From Linanthus parryae (Eukaryota > Streptophyta > Magnoliopsida > Ericales > Polemoniaceae): a DNA stretch of 64,000 bases. Numbering within the stretch: position 1 is the stretch's first letter; each line of letters opens with the position of its first letter. Location of the stretch: assembly GCA_023055425.1 (NCBI GenBank), contig JALGPY010000002.1:117626088-117690087 (forward strand), in the 5' to 3' direction. The position numbers and the translations under genes are program-made. The notes below the pieces were generated by a model. The model saw only the letters and a list, made by a program, of their open reading frames with translations, was not told the origin of the DNA and ran no database searches. Of this stretch, positions 10,429-21,400 are shown one piece after another.

Positions 10429-11817
10429 TCAACGTACCTCGTGGAACAAGTGTGGATATTTTTTCCTCATATCTTCTTCAGCCTCCATTCCTGCCTCTTC
10501 AGTTTGGTAGTTAGACCAAAGGACTTTGACCAGTTTGACACTCTTGGTACGCGTGTCCATTGTCTTGGTATCTAGTATCTTGACAGTTTGCTCCTCGTAG
10601 GTTAGCGAAAGGTCGAAATCCACTAGTTCAGGATTGAGCACATGGGACGGGTCCAATACATACTTATTCAGCAGTGATACGTGGAAAACATTGTTTATTG
10701 CCCCAAATTCGATGGCAAATCCAGTCGGTACGCAACTTCACCAATACTTTCTATAAACTTGTATGGATAGATAAACATAGGGCTTAATTTCCATTTTAGA
10801 TTGAAGTTGGTCACTCCCTTAGTAGGTGAAACCCGTACAAATTCTTTCTCTTCCATGATACCTTACGATGTTTCTGACATAGGCTATTGCTCTTTGCTCT
10901 ATCCTCCATGTGTCTTTCATTGGGATGAATATTGCCGTCTTGGTTAATCTGTCCACAACTACCCATATCTTTTTGAGTCCGTTCTTTGATGTCGGCAATG
11001 CTGTGACGAAATCCATTGAGATGGAGTCCCATTTCGAAACTGGGATTTCCAATCGTTGGAGTAGATCTCCCATCCTCATATGCTGGAATTTTACCTTCTG
11101 GCATGTTACGCACCTGGCCACGAATTCCGCTACTTTATTCTTCATGTTGGTCCACCAGAAGTTCTTCTTCAAGTCCTTGTAAAGCTTATCGCCTCCGGGA
11201 TGGACTGAAAACGATGTGTCGTGTCCTTCCTGCATCAACTTCCGCTTGGTTTGTGCACACTTCTATGGTACGCACCATCTTCCTTTGTAGCGAATGCTTC
11301 CATCCTCGTGTATCTGGAACTCTTTGGATTTTCCTGCTGCAAACTTCTTCTTGATTCTTTCGAGCTTCATGTCTTTGGCTTGATTGTTCCTTATTTCTTC
11401 AAAGAAGTCCGATACAGTTTTCATGCTTCCAAGCAGTTTCTGCACCGATCCTTGTTCCACCACTTCGATGTTGAGCTTCCTGAACTCGTGGCATAACCAA
11501 TTCCACAAGACTACAGTTGCGTTCACTGCGTGGCTTGTCTTACGACTTAGCGCGTCGGCGACCAGGTTAGCCTTCCATTCGTGATACTAAATGCGTAAAT
11601 CATAATCTTTAATAATCTCCGTCCATCTTCGTTTCCTATTATTGAGCTCCTTCTATTTGAAGATATACTTCAGGTTTCGATGATCCGTGTAGAGCCTGCA
11701 AACGGATCCGTAAAGATGATGTCTCCATATTTTCAGCGGGAAGACTACTGCTGCCAGCTCCAGGTCGTGTGTGGCATAGTTTTCCTCGTGGGGTTTCAGT
11801 TTCCTTGACGCGTAGAG
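10429..11817 (-). pseudogene. Gypsy (Tekay/Del-type) RNase H-integrase-chromodomain, decayed (unit 1)
   Basis: Read from 11817 down. RNase H tail (11817-11653; [23 protein letters not shown]). RNase H-integrase linker (11526-11263). Integrase zinc finger and core start (11238-10819; HPGGDKLY, CVTCQKVK, SMDFVTALP with the first catalytic Asp, VVVDRLTKTAIF). C-terminal chromodomain (10656-10429; KILDTKTM, VKVLWSNYQTEEAG, KKYPHLF). Chromodomains of this kind target chromovirus integration to heterochromatin. Compared with unit 2 this copy has lost about 460 bp spanning the rest of the integrase core (fusion at about 10850, TTTCTCTTCCATGATACC). Upstream RT, protease and gag are cut off by the Copia-C LTR. 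Confidence 0.9.
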
Positions 11818-13011
11818 TAGGGTTTTGATCTTGGATAAGCAGCGGAATAAACTATAATTAATCCGATCAAGACCCTCCAAGAATAAAAGGAAGAGACTAC
11901 ATAACGATAGTAAGGGATTAGTACCAAATACCTTTAGGATCTCCTTTGATAACTTCTCATGTGAAATTGTGTTCACGTCTCTATGGCTAGTCCACTCCTA
12001 GGATTTGAATCCGTATCCTTCAAACCTTTTGTGCTAGCAAGGATTTAGGGAAGAAGAGGATGAAGATCAAAAATCATGAAAACGCGACAAAGGAATGGGC
12101 GACCCTTCCTTGGTGGCCGACGGGTGAGGGGGCGGAAAAGGTGGTTCGACCCTCTTTGTTTCATTCTCTCTCTCTCCTTGCTTATCTCTCCCACTCAATA
12201 TCTAATGATCATAAGTTATGTGGGAAGGAAGATAGGAGTGCCTTTATAAAGTCCAACAACACTTTGTTGACTGCATAAAACCCCTATCCTAATCCTGTCT
12301 ATACAAGGAGTAGTCCAACTTGAAAATTAGTCCTACTAACTTTTCATGCTATTGCGTATTGATCCTTCTAATTAATTAATCATATTAGTTAATTCCCTAT
12401 TCCGGTCTAATCCATAGGGAGTGTGACCCCACAGGTTTCTACTTAGTTGGTAGTAACAATTTACTAACATGGAGCGGCCTCTAGCAAGACATCCATGCTA
12501 CCCAACTAATAGAAACAGTCATCCGACATACCTTGTGCAAGTATTGTCTCATCCCTTCGTCTCTATATCTGGAGTGGACACGAGACATACAAGTCACACT
12601 CGTATATTCAATCCATAGTTTCTCGATCATGAGAATAGTCTCATCCAAGCAGATAATATCAATATCATCTATTGATTTATCTGAGTCTGGCCAGACATTC
12701 TATGAGCACCATCCCTCGAGTGGTCGTGGATATAAACTCCCGTTATGTGGGAGGGAAAAATTCTATCTACGCCACTCCCATATCTAAGGTTGTTTCTTTA
12801 TTCTATCCGACGAACGCCTTTATTACTACCAGTTACGCTGTAATGTCTGACGATGTCAAAATACAATAATCCACAACTAGAGAATCTATTGACTTCAAGT
12901 CTAAGGATGACAATATCGTTAGCACTACGAGAAGCACTTGTTACTTTACAGAACTTTTACGTAGCTTTTTTGTTATGGGTAAATCCGGTATGCCATTACT
13001 CCTAATACATA
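11818..13011 (-). repeat. Copia-C LTR, truncated, inserted in gypsy RNase H (unit 1)
   Basis: About 1.2 kb that aligns along its length to the Copia-A LTR (TAGGGTTTTGATCTTGGA against TGTAGGGTTTTGATCATGG), with the same block order but clear divergence, so it is a sister family. It keeps both segments that the Copia-A 5' and 3' LTRs lost reciprocally. TATA variant CTTTATAAAG lies near 12243-12252. It is cut at about 13011, where it is fused to SIRE-like coding sequence; the last about 240 bp of LTR are missing. Confidence 0.82.
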
Positions 13012-14836
13012 CACTGCAAATACTAGTTTCTAAATACTTGATTGGAGGATTTCCCTCAATCAAGTTAAAAGATGAAGAAGTATGCAAGGTTTGTGCTCAA
13101 GGAAAACATAGAAGAAACTCATTCAAGCCAATGAACTATGTAAGTACAACTAGACCTATTGAACTGCTTCAAATGGATTTGTCTGGTCCTATGAGAGTAC
13201 CAACTCCAAAAGTTAAGAAGTACATAATGGTTATTGTAGATGATTTCTCTAGATTTACTAGGGTTATGTTTCTTATAGAAAATTCTTAAGCTTTATCTGA
13301 ATTTTCAAATCTTTGTAAAGAGCTGCAGACTTCTAAAAACCTGCGTATTGCTTCAATAAGGACTAATCATGGCAGAGAATTTGATCAGCTAGAGTTTGAT
13401 TTATCTGCCAAGTATGGTATTTCTGATAAATTTTCTGCCCCTAGAACTCCTCAAACAAATGATTTAGTTGAAAGGAAAAACAGAACTCTTGAGGACATGT
13501 CCAGGACAAGGCTTATGTAAAACAAGTTGCCAAAGTCTTTTTGGGAAGAGGTTGTCAACACTGCAAACTATATTTTGAAGAGGTGTCTGATTAGGCCAAT
13601 TTTGAAGAAGAATCTTTATGAAATTTTCAAAAGGAGAAAGCTGAATATTTCTTATTTCAAACATTTTGGTTGTACTTGTTTTGTTCACCACAATGGTAAG
13701 GATAATCTTGGCAAGTTTGATGCCAAAAGTGATGAAAGTATTTTTCTTGGCTATTCGATGACTAGCAAAGCTTTCAAAGTTTACAATAAGAGAACCAAGC
13801 TTGTACAGGAAAGCATGAATGTTATTTTTTGTTGGAAGCAATGGTGGTTCCTTGAGTGAATGTTTTGCAGACTTATATTTGAACAAGCATGGGTCAGAGG
13901 ATGAAGAAGATACAAAGAATGGTTCTAAGAAAAACATGCATGAAAAAAGAATAAATTTTCAAAACCTTGAAAGTGGTTTTCAAATACTTGAAAAAGAACC
14001 ACAAGAAATTCATAGTGGTCAAGCCACTACATCCAGATCTCAAGGCCTTAAAAAGATTCCTGGAGAAACAGAGCCCTGGAAACCAAGAAAGAAGTTCAAA
14101 TATATGTCATCACATGCTGCAGAAAGATCATTTCTGATCCATCCACTGGTTCAGAAACAAGATCTCATTTGAAGAAATTGTTTGCTTTTAATGATTTTTG
14201 TGTCTCTTGTAGAACCTAAGAATGTTAATGAAGCACTACAAGAAGCGGAGTGGATAATTGCTATGAAAAGTGATCTAAATTAGTTTGAGAGGAACAATGT
14301 CTGGAACCTAATTCCTCCTCCCAAAGACTAGTCTGTAATTGGAACAAGGTGGGTGTTCAGAAACAAGCTGTATGAGAATGGTAAGGTTATCAGAAACAAG
14401 GTAATACTAGTAGCTCAAGGCTACAACCAGGATGAAGGTATAGACTATAGTCTATGAGGAGACTTTTGCTCCTGTAGCCATGTTGGACGCAATCAGAGTA
14501 TTACATGTTTTTGCATTACATAAGAACATCGAACTTTTTCAAATGGATGTTAAATGTGAATTTATAAATGTTTAGCTGCAAGAAGAAGTTTATGTTGCTC
14601 AACGACCTGGATTTGAAAATGATAAGCAACTATGTTTACAATCTTGACAAAGTGCCAAGAGCTTGGTATGAAAGATTGTCAATATTCTTACTTGAAAATA
14701 GTTTCAAAAGAGGCAATTAAGGTCTGCAGATTGATCCTACTATTATCGAATGGTGTCTGGACCTTCCTTAAATCTGCAGATGAAATATCAGATCAAATCA
14801 ATCAGGAAATCAAGTAGCTAGCCGTTGCAATTGAGC
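13012..14836 (+). pseudogene. SIRE-like Ty1/copia pol, decayed (unit 1)
   Basis: Plus-strand copia polyprotein broken by several stops and frameshifts. In order: GAG-pre-integrase end (VCAQGKHRRNSF, 13080-13130); integrase core (LQMDLSGPM, VIVDDFSRFTR with catalytic Asp, RTNHGREFD, PQTNDLVERKNRTLEDM with catalytic Glu); integrase C-terminal part (KHFGCTCFVHHNGKDNLGKF, SIFLGYS; 13527-13859); RT start (EALQEAEWIIAMKSDL, GTRWVFRNK, 14220-14400); and RT palm (LFQMDVKCEF, 14530-14570). The integrase resembles the SIRE/Maximus lineage. Stops include TAA after LIENS at about 13287, TAA near 13518 and TAG near 14280. The 5' end (gag, protease, 5' LTR) is absent. Confidence 0.88.
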
Positions 14837-15631
14837 TGTTGAGAGTCAAAGATCCCTGCAGCATTTTTAGGGAAATGTGTTTGAAGGTTGCTATATTTTT
14901 TGCAATTCATATCAGCAAAGAAGACAAGTAGCAGAGAGAGATTCATGAACACAGAGCATTACAAAGACTCATACACTCTCACAGTATTGACAAGCAACAT
15001 TGAAGAAGATCAAAGACTCATTCAATCGATTCCAGATTCCAGAAGAACACATCAAGCATTACTGCTTTACTTTTTTCACAGTGTTCTTCTCTCTCGCTTT
15101 ATTTTTATATCATTTTTCTATATTACTCTGTCATTTATTGTCGTGTGTTGTTCAATAAGAACAACATATAATTCTTATTCTTATTTTATCAGTTAGCTAA
15201 AGAAGGTACTAGATAGGTTAGGAAGAACCACATACGGCACAGAGTAAGGCAATTCTCTGGGTTTGATATCAAGGGCTTAGCTTTAGATAAATAAGAAGTT
15301 GGTTGAAATCATGGAGAGATGATATCCCTCAGGCGGAGAGTAGTTCATTGAGGACTGAACCCAATAAAAATCACTGTATTCATTGCTTTACAATTCAGTT
15401 CTTTACTTGTCTCAATAACTACTTCAAAACAGGTTTCAGTTCAAATCTTTGAAAGGCTTTTCAAAGCCTTGAAGTTATCAGTATCTTTGAAATGATCTGA
15501 TTTGATTTCAAGGTATTTAAAATATTTGAAGTACTCGTTGTTCTTCACAATTTGTTTAAAACCGCATCTTTGGCAAAAGTTGCCATACTCTACTCAACCC
15601 CCCCTTCTAGAGTATTTGAAATTGTATTGCA
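14837..15631 (+). repeat. Putative 3' LTR of the SIRE-like element (unit 1)
   Basis: Proposed from TGTTGAGAG (14837) to TATTGCA (15631), about 795 bp. The distal end has features I associate with SIRE-type LTRs: GGGTTTGATATCAAG, a GAAAGGCTTTTCAAAG direct-inverted block, and CTCAACCCCCCCTTCTAGAG just before the end. No tRNA primer site follows, as expected of a 3' LTR. The start is uncertain because no clear polypurine tract precedes it. Confidence 0.5.
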
Positions 15632-17266
15632 TACCTACATATTTTCGTTCACTATCCATTCCATAGGAGGTTTGACTTGGGGGTACCGCTATGCTAGTTT
15701 TACTTTAAGAAAATCTGCAAATTCTCGATGGCGAGTGGGGTATTCTGATGATATCGTAGCCTGGCATGATCCAAAAGGGGCTTGAGACCGTACCGCTTAC
15801 TACTGCCGGTAATGGCACCAACCACACAAAATGGAAACCTCCATTTTTGTTAAAGTGGACCTTCCACATGCGCCTTATCCAAATATATGAAAAACTCAAT
15901 GATTTGGTTGGAAATCATCTCGCTGATATTGTCGTTGTCGTCAGAATCAGAACCCATCGGAATTTTAACATCTTGCTGGTCATGTTACAGTTAAATGTAA
16001 GTCAAGAGTTTAACTAAAAAATAGTGATTAATAAAGTATGATATTTTTTGAGAAAAATCTAAATAATGAGAGCAAAAATGGAAAAAAATGCTTCAACAAC
16101 TAGAAGCAGGACATAAAAACAAGAACTAGCATGTGTAGAACCCCAACCTAAATATGCTACATAAAAACGAGAGTCTAGATTCAGTTAACCTAAAATTCAT
16201 TCTTAAAATCCTACGTAGTTCAACTTGTAAGTATTAGAAGATGATTGATTATAAATTCCAATTCCAAAAAAGAGGAGAAAGAAAAAGAGGTCAATCAAAT
16301 ATCTTTCCCTGAAATGAAGTACCGAAGTAAAAGCTTTCTCTCCAAATTATGAACTTCATCACTTTAAAAATTCTTTTGTAATGTATCCATTAAGATTCCA
16401 AAGTCTTGTTTAACTTATTAGCCAATAAGCAATTAATTAAACTTAGGTTTCATCAGATGACACAAATTGAGACCGTTAGATTATCTCCTTTATGGACCCA
16501 AATTAGGGTTTATGTACATTCATCCAGAAACCTCCAAGGTTTCGTTTAGTAGAAAGCACATGAGCCTAAATACTAATGTATGCAAACTACAACATAACTG
16601 GGTATCAATATTGTTAATAGAGTGCTAAAACCGATATACGTAGGAAATCAAATTCGGAAAAGCAGTTAATTTATTAGAAGATATTAAGTAAAATATGCAA
16701 CCAATTCAGTTTTTCTACCCAGACTAAAGTTTTGAGGCAACATATTATCACTAGGACAATTTTTAGTGTATTAGCCCATACTTACACAACAAAAAATTAG
16801 TATTCCAAGACAACATCCCTGGTGTGGATAGAGCAGCAAGAACAATGTACCATGACATTACAAGGTCATCATACCAATTTTAAACTCCAACCTATGTTGA
16901 TTAAACAATGAAAGAAATGAGGAGGAAACAGCAAACAACCCTCCATAGAATAAGAGACAACACAACAACAGGCGGGGCACCTTTCAAGACTAAAACTCTG
17001 AGCTCAATTTCAAAATCTACATAAAACATGCATGCATCACTATCTTGTAACCAATGAGATCTACGATAAGAAAAACAATTGAAATGTAAAAAACAACCAA
17101 ATATTGATGTTGTAGACGAATGAAACAATAGTTTATACCTTCCTGGTATTTTTTGAGGAGCCTCTGTCTCTACTTCTGCTGTTCTCTTTTAGTTTATTCT
17201 TTATTCCTCCTTTTTTCAGAAAATTGAGTCAAAATAAACAACAACAACAACAAGAACAACAACAAG

Positions 17267-17325
<59 letters not shown>

Positions 17326-18285
17326 AAGCAACAACAAACCTGTGATTTCTTGTAGCTGGCCATGAACACCAGAGATCGACTAGGGAGATTAAATGGCATG
17401 GTTCGAATTATAAGATCAAACCTAGAGTAAGTTGTTGATTTGTTTATTTTTATCTTCAGCCTCTAGGGTATTATGGCTTCGGAGAGTGAGTATCCAGATG
17501 AAGATTTTAATTGATTTTTCAAAGTATGGCCTGTGAGAGAGAGAGGGGAGGATTTTATATGATTCTTTAAATCATGACCTCTGAGAGGGAATCCTAAATG
17601 ACTACACTACATCGACTATAATTAATGGGTGAGTTAGAAATAGTATTGAACTTTTCACCTTTTTTTTACTACTATGCCGTGATGTCTTATTGATTTCTCG
17701 ATACATCGGATTGTACCACTCTAACCGTGTAGTAACTAGTAATACTACGGCGATGCTCATTAGCAGTTCCCGTTTTTATGTTTCGCACTCTAGGTGAAAC
17801 TATTTCATCGAAACTCTACCTATTTCCTAGCAAGTGTACTCATTCCAAAAAGTTTAAACCTCTAGATATTTTTGTGAGGTTTTTGTTTAATACAAATCGG
17901 GAAGGCCTTCTCTAGCTCCGTTCAACCTGTGAGCCATAAATATTTAAGTACGAATATGGAGTGAATTGTCATGTTCGTGTTGAATCAAGATGGTACCGTA
18001 GTTGGATGGGATGATGTATTGACTCTTCGGCCAACATTAACGGGTAAGTTGCAAAGAGTATTGTTTGTTACTAGCAGTGATAGTATATTTTTACATACAC
18101 TTAGATTTTAAAAATCTCTAGATATTTTAAATCACAACTCTAATAGTATAGTACCAACACCAGCTCATTTGTTTTGAGCTTAAAATTTCAATAATTTGAT
18201 TAAAATAATCTGGGGCGAAAGCTGGCTGAAATTATAATGTGAAAATGTTTGGCATGCACTTAAAAATCTTGAATTAAAATATTAC
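15632..18285. other. Unassigned DNA between SIRE-like element and Copia-B (unit 1)
   Basis: About 2.65 kb without a recognisable gene. A short minus-strand frame starts MGSDSDDNDN at about 15957 and stops after 35 codons. The plus-strand frame 15766-16017 overlaps it and neither matches a family I know. The minus-strand frame 16901-17128 (75 codons) is also unrecognised. The (AAC)n tract is listed separately. The stretch is preserved in unit 2 (46606-49174) with small indels. It may be old target DNA of the nested elements. Confidence 0.6.
17238..17340. repeat. (AAC)n microsatellite, long allele
   Basis: An imperfect run of AAC with a few AAGAAC interruptions, about 100 bp. The matching tract in unit 2 (48198-48232) is about 35 bp. 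The flanks are otherwise the same, so the tract changed length after the duplication. Confidence 0.93.
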
Positions 18286-18290
18286 CTCAG

Positions 18291-18465
18291 TGTTATGATA
18301 TATATGATTGATATTGTGAATATTCATAACATATTGTATTACCATATTTTGATGATACTGATTGACCCCCACACCCTATATAAAAGAGTTGTTTGTGGAG
18401 AATAATACACACTTTACATTCCTTCATATAGTGTCTCTCTCATATCTACTCTTCAGTTTTAAACA
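18291..18465 (+). repeat. Copia-B 5' LTR (unit 1)
   Basis: 175 bp from TGTTATGATA to TTTAAACA. A TATA box TATATAAAA lies at 18377-18385. Followed by CGTTATCAGCATG (18466-18478), which I read as a shortened or internal-type tRNA primer site; related plant copias have TTATCAGCACG there. Confidence 0.85.
18377..18385 (+). promoter_or_regulatory. TATA box of Copia-B LTR
   Basis: TATATAAAA about 80 bp before the LTR end, preserved in every Copia-B LTR copy (8349, 32163, 49266 and 62928 areas), where the wording becomes CCTATATAAAACGG in the 3' LTR. Confidence 0.6.
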
Positions 18466-21400
18466 CGTTATCAGCATGCTCTACCTAGTAGAAGATTTAC
18501 GGAAAAAAAGGTACGAACTTTTAGTTATGATTATTGTCCAGAAAAAGAAAAATCAAACGAAACATCAAATTTTCGATTTGATCCTTCTTGTCTCTTACGT
18601 AACTCTAAATTGATTCAAATCAAGAGAGTTAAAAACTCTAATTTTATCACGTTTCATATAGTTATCGAATGATATTCCCTCAATTTTCATTCTTACGTTC
18701 ATAATAGATTCAAACTTTGATGAAATAAGTTTAATCTCCATTCACCAAGCTATAAAGATTGGCAATTTTACATTTGTTACTGATCCTAGTGCTCACTATC
18801 TAACAAGTTCGAGTGAAAAGAAGAAGAAAACAAGGTCTGCAAATCTGACCTGAAAAAAGGGTCAAATCTTATCTTAAAAAATAAACCAAAGCAAATTTTT
18901 GCCTCCCTCAACTGAAAAAGACTGGGCCAAACCTGACTAGCAAAAAGAAAGCTGCTGTAAGTTGAAAAGAAAAGAAAACAACAACAACCTGCCCCCATGA
19001 ATTGAAACCTGGGCTGGCTAGGCACTTGAATAATTGAAGAAAGCTAATTATTATATCTTTTGCTGCAACTGGGTTTCAGCGAAGAGAGAAAAAAAATATG
19101 CGCCACCTTGAACCCGGGCCTGCACGGGCTAGTGTTAGTAGAGCTAAAACCAGCTTATCTGTTGCTATCGTACAAATTTCATGCGGTTGTTTAAATATTA
19201 ATACTTCGCCATGCTATTACATACATGTCATTGCAGCCTTGAACTCGCGAAAAAAAAACGAGAAGTCACTCTAGCTTTGAACTCGTGACTAAAAGAAAGA
19301 AATAACTGTAGATGAGTATTTGAACTAGTGACCAATTGATAGCCTCAACGCTATTCCTTTCATTTTTTCTATATAGCCTTGATTTCTATGCTATTTTTAT
19401 GCATTAAAACTCTTGGCAAAGGTAGGCTAGTGTTCATTACTCCATTCTTCAAAGGGAAATAAATAATAGCTTCAAACATAGTAGCTTAGACATCAAAGTC
19501 AAAATTTTACGGTAGTTTGGTGCTATTGTGCAGTTTCTTTAAAAAGTGATATTATGATGTAAAATAAGGAAAAGTTGATTAAAATAATTATATGTTTTGG
19601 TCCAAACTGCACCTCACTACCAACGTCCGTTAGCATGCATTTTGTTTTGTATGATGGACATCTGCCACCATTTAGCCATCTATTTTTTAATCATTTATAT
19701 AAAAATAAATAAAAAAAAGTCCAGGGTTCAAACTCGACACTTTAGATGACCAATCATCTTGTCTTTAGATGATATATGCATTGGTTGACCTATTTTATTC
19801 ATAAACAGAAATATTAATGTCTTAGAAGGGTTTAAACCCCGATTCTGTACAGTATCGTGATAGATAAAACTTAATTTGATTTGGCTGTTAATGACGCCAT
19901 TGTTATCTTGTTAGGTACATATAATATGTTTTTATCTTTGGTGGCCGTGATATTCATATTTACTGATCAATTATGTGCTTATTCTTACAAGAATTTATTT
20001 TTATGCCTTTCTTGCCAAGAAAGATTCTTGAAAAAAGTGTCATGGTTCTTCTTACTAACCAATAGCTTAGGTTATTGGGTTATATTTGTTTTATGATCTG
20101 TTTCTTTTGTTTTGAACCCTGAACTGAAAAGAAAAAGAAAAGGAATGCAACTGATGTAGTTGTCTAGTCTTGTTGAACCCACGTCACTACTCATGTGTAC
20201 TAACTGCATTTTATTATCCAAGCACGTGCGCTTAGTTCCTATTGTGTTCTTCTGAAAAATACATTAATTAATTAACGTTGATCTAGCGACTTGAACCCAT
20301 GTACCTATTGGGTGCCTGATGTAGATCTTGTTGTAAAGTTCTCCATAATTTTCCATGTTCCATCTAATCTACACTGTCTCCTTGTTAATTAATGCACGTT
20401 TGTCTCTTCTTTAGAATTTACTTTAAAAAATATGTCGCTAGATTTTCTAACTCGTGACATTACCGCTCATCTCTTAGCGAGTTTGTTGATGTTGTGTACT
20501 TAATTTACTTTAAAAAAGGTCACTGGAGTTTCAAATCGTAACAATATCGATGAGCTCTAGCATGTAACTTGATGTAGATTCTGAAAGACGGGGAAAAGAA
20601 AAAGAATGAAGTCACTTGAGGTATCAACTCGTGACCATAACAAGCGCAGCATCAGTAGTGTTCGAGGTTAAACCACGTGGCCATAAATGGGTCCTAAGCT
20701 ATTGATATGCTTAGTTGAACCATGTGTCCATATTAGAAATTATGAGACACGATATTTCCCATTATCAGGAGTTATGGAAGAAGAAAAAAGAAGAAGCGTA
20801 TAATATTGTTTTGTTACCCTTTCAAGTTTGACAAGTTCCCACGGGTGAATGGTAGTGAATTCCAGGAGTCGAGTGCTTTATTCTATCCATCTAAGTGAAT
20901 AACTAATGCATCCCTCGAAGCATGTAAATAATATGATTAAAATAATCTGCACAGTCACAGACTTAGTCGGGTTTGTTGTATGGTCTTGGTACTATGTGGG
21001 TCTCATATTGATCCCCTACAGTACCCTTTGTAGTAAAAGACAACATAAAACAGGGGGAGAAAAATAAAGGTTGCATATAAGCCACCCTTTAAGTGATCAT
21101 GATCTAGTACTTTTCATACGCCGATACGCTATTTCTCGTATTTATGCAAGTTTTAGTTGACTGATTCAAGGTCCTCCCAATTTCTATGTAAATTTTTTTG
21201 GTTGAGTGATTCAAGATCCTCACAACTCCTTGGCAATTACAACCTTCACTTTGAACTTGTCACGCCATTTTGTTGGCAATACAATTTAGATTAAAGATTA
21301 TTAATTTCTCAAATTAAGAATTCTTAAAAGAAGCTATTCGAGAAAGATCCTTGAATTAAATACGTATTTATTGTGTCAAAGTTCTTTTATATTTAATTTT

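Noticed and set aside
13464..13937. 157-codon minus-strand frame (and 179 codons at 44462-45001)
   Set aside because: Antisense of SIRE-like integrase; the plus-strand reading has the family motifs.
17238..17340. Regular short repeats that could be taken for a CRISPR-like array
   Set aside because: Plain (AAC)n microsatellite in a plant genome with no spacers.
18786..19025. 79-codon minus-strand frame with a hydrophobic, Phe-rich stretch, also at 49675-49887
   Set aside because: Lies in the non-coding interior of Copia-B; its length differs between copies and no family is recognisable.
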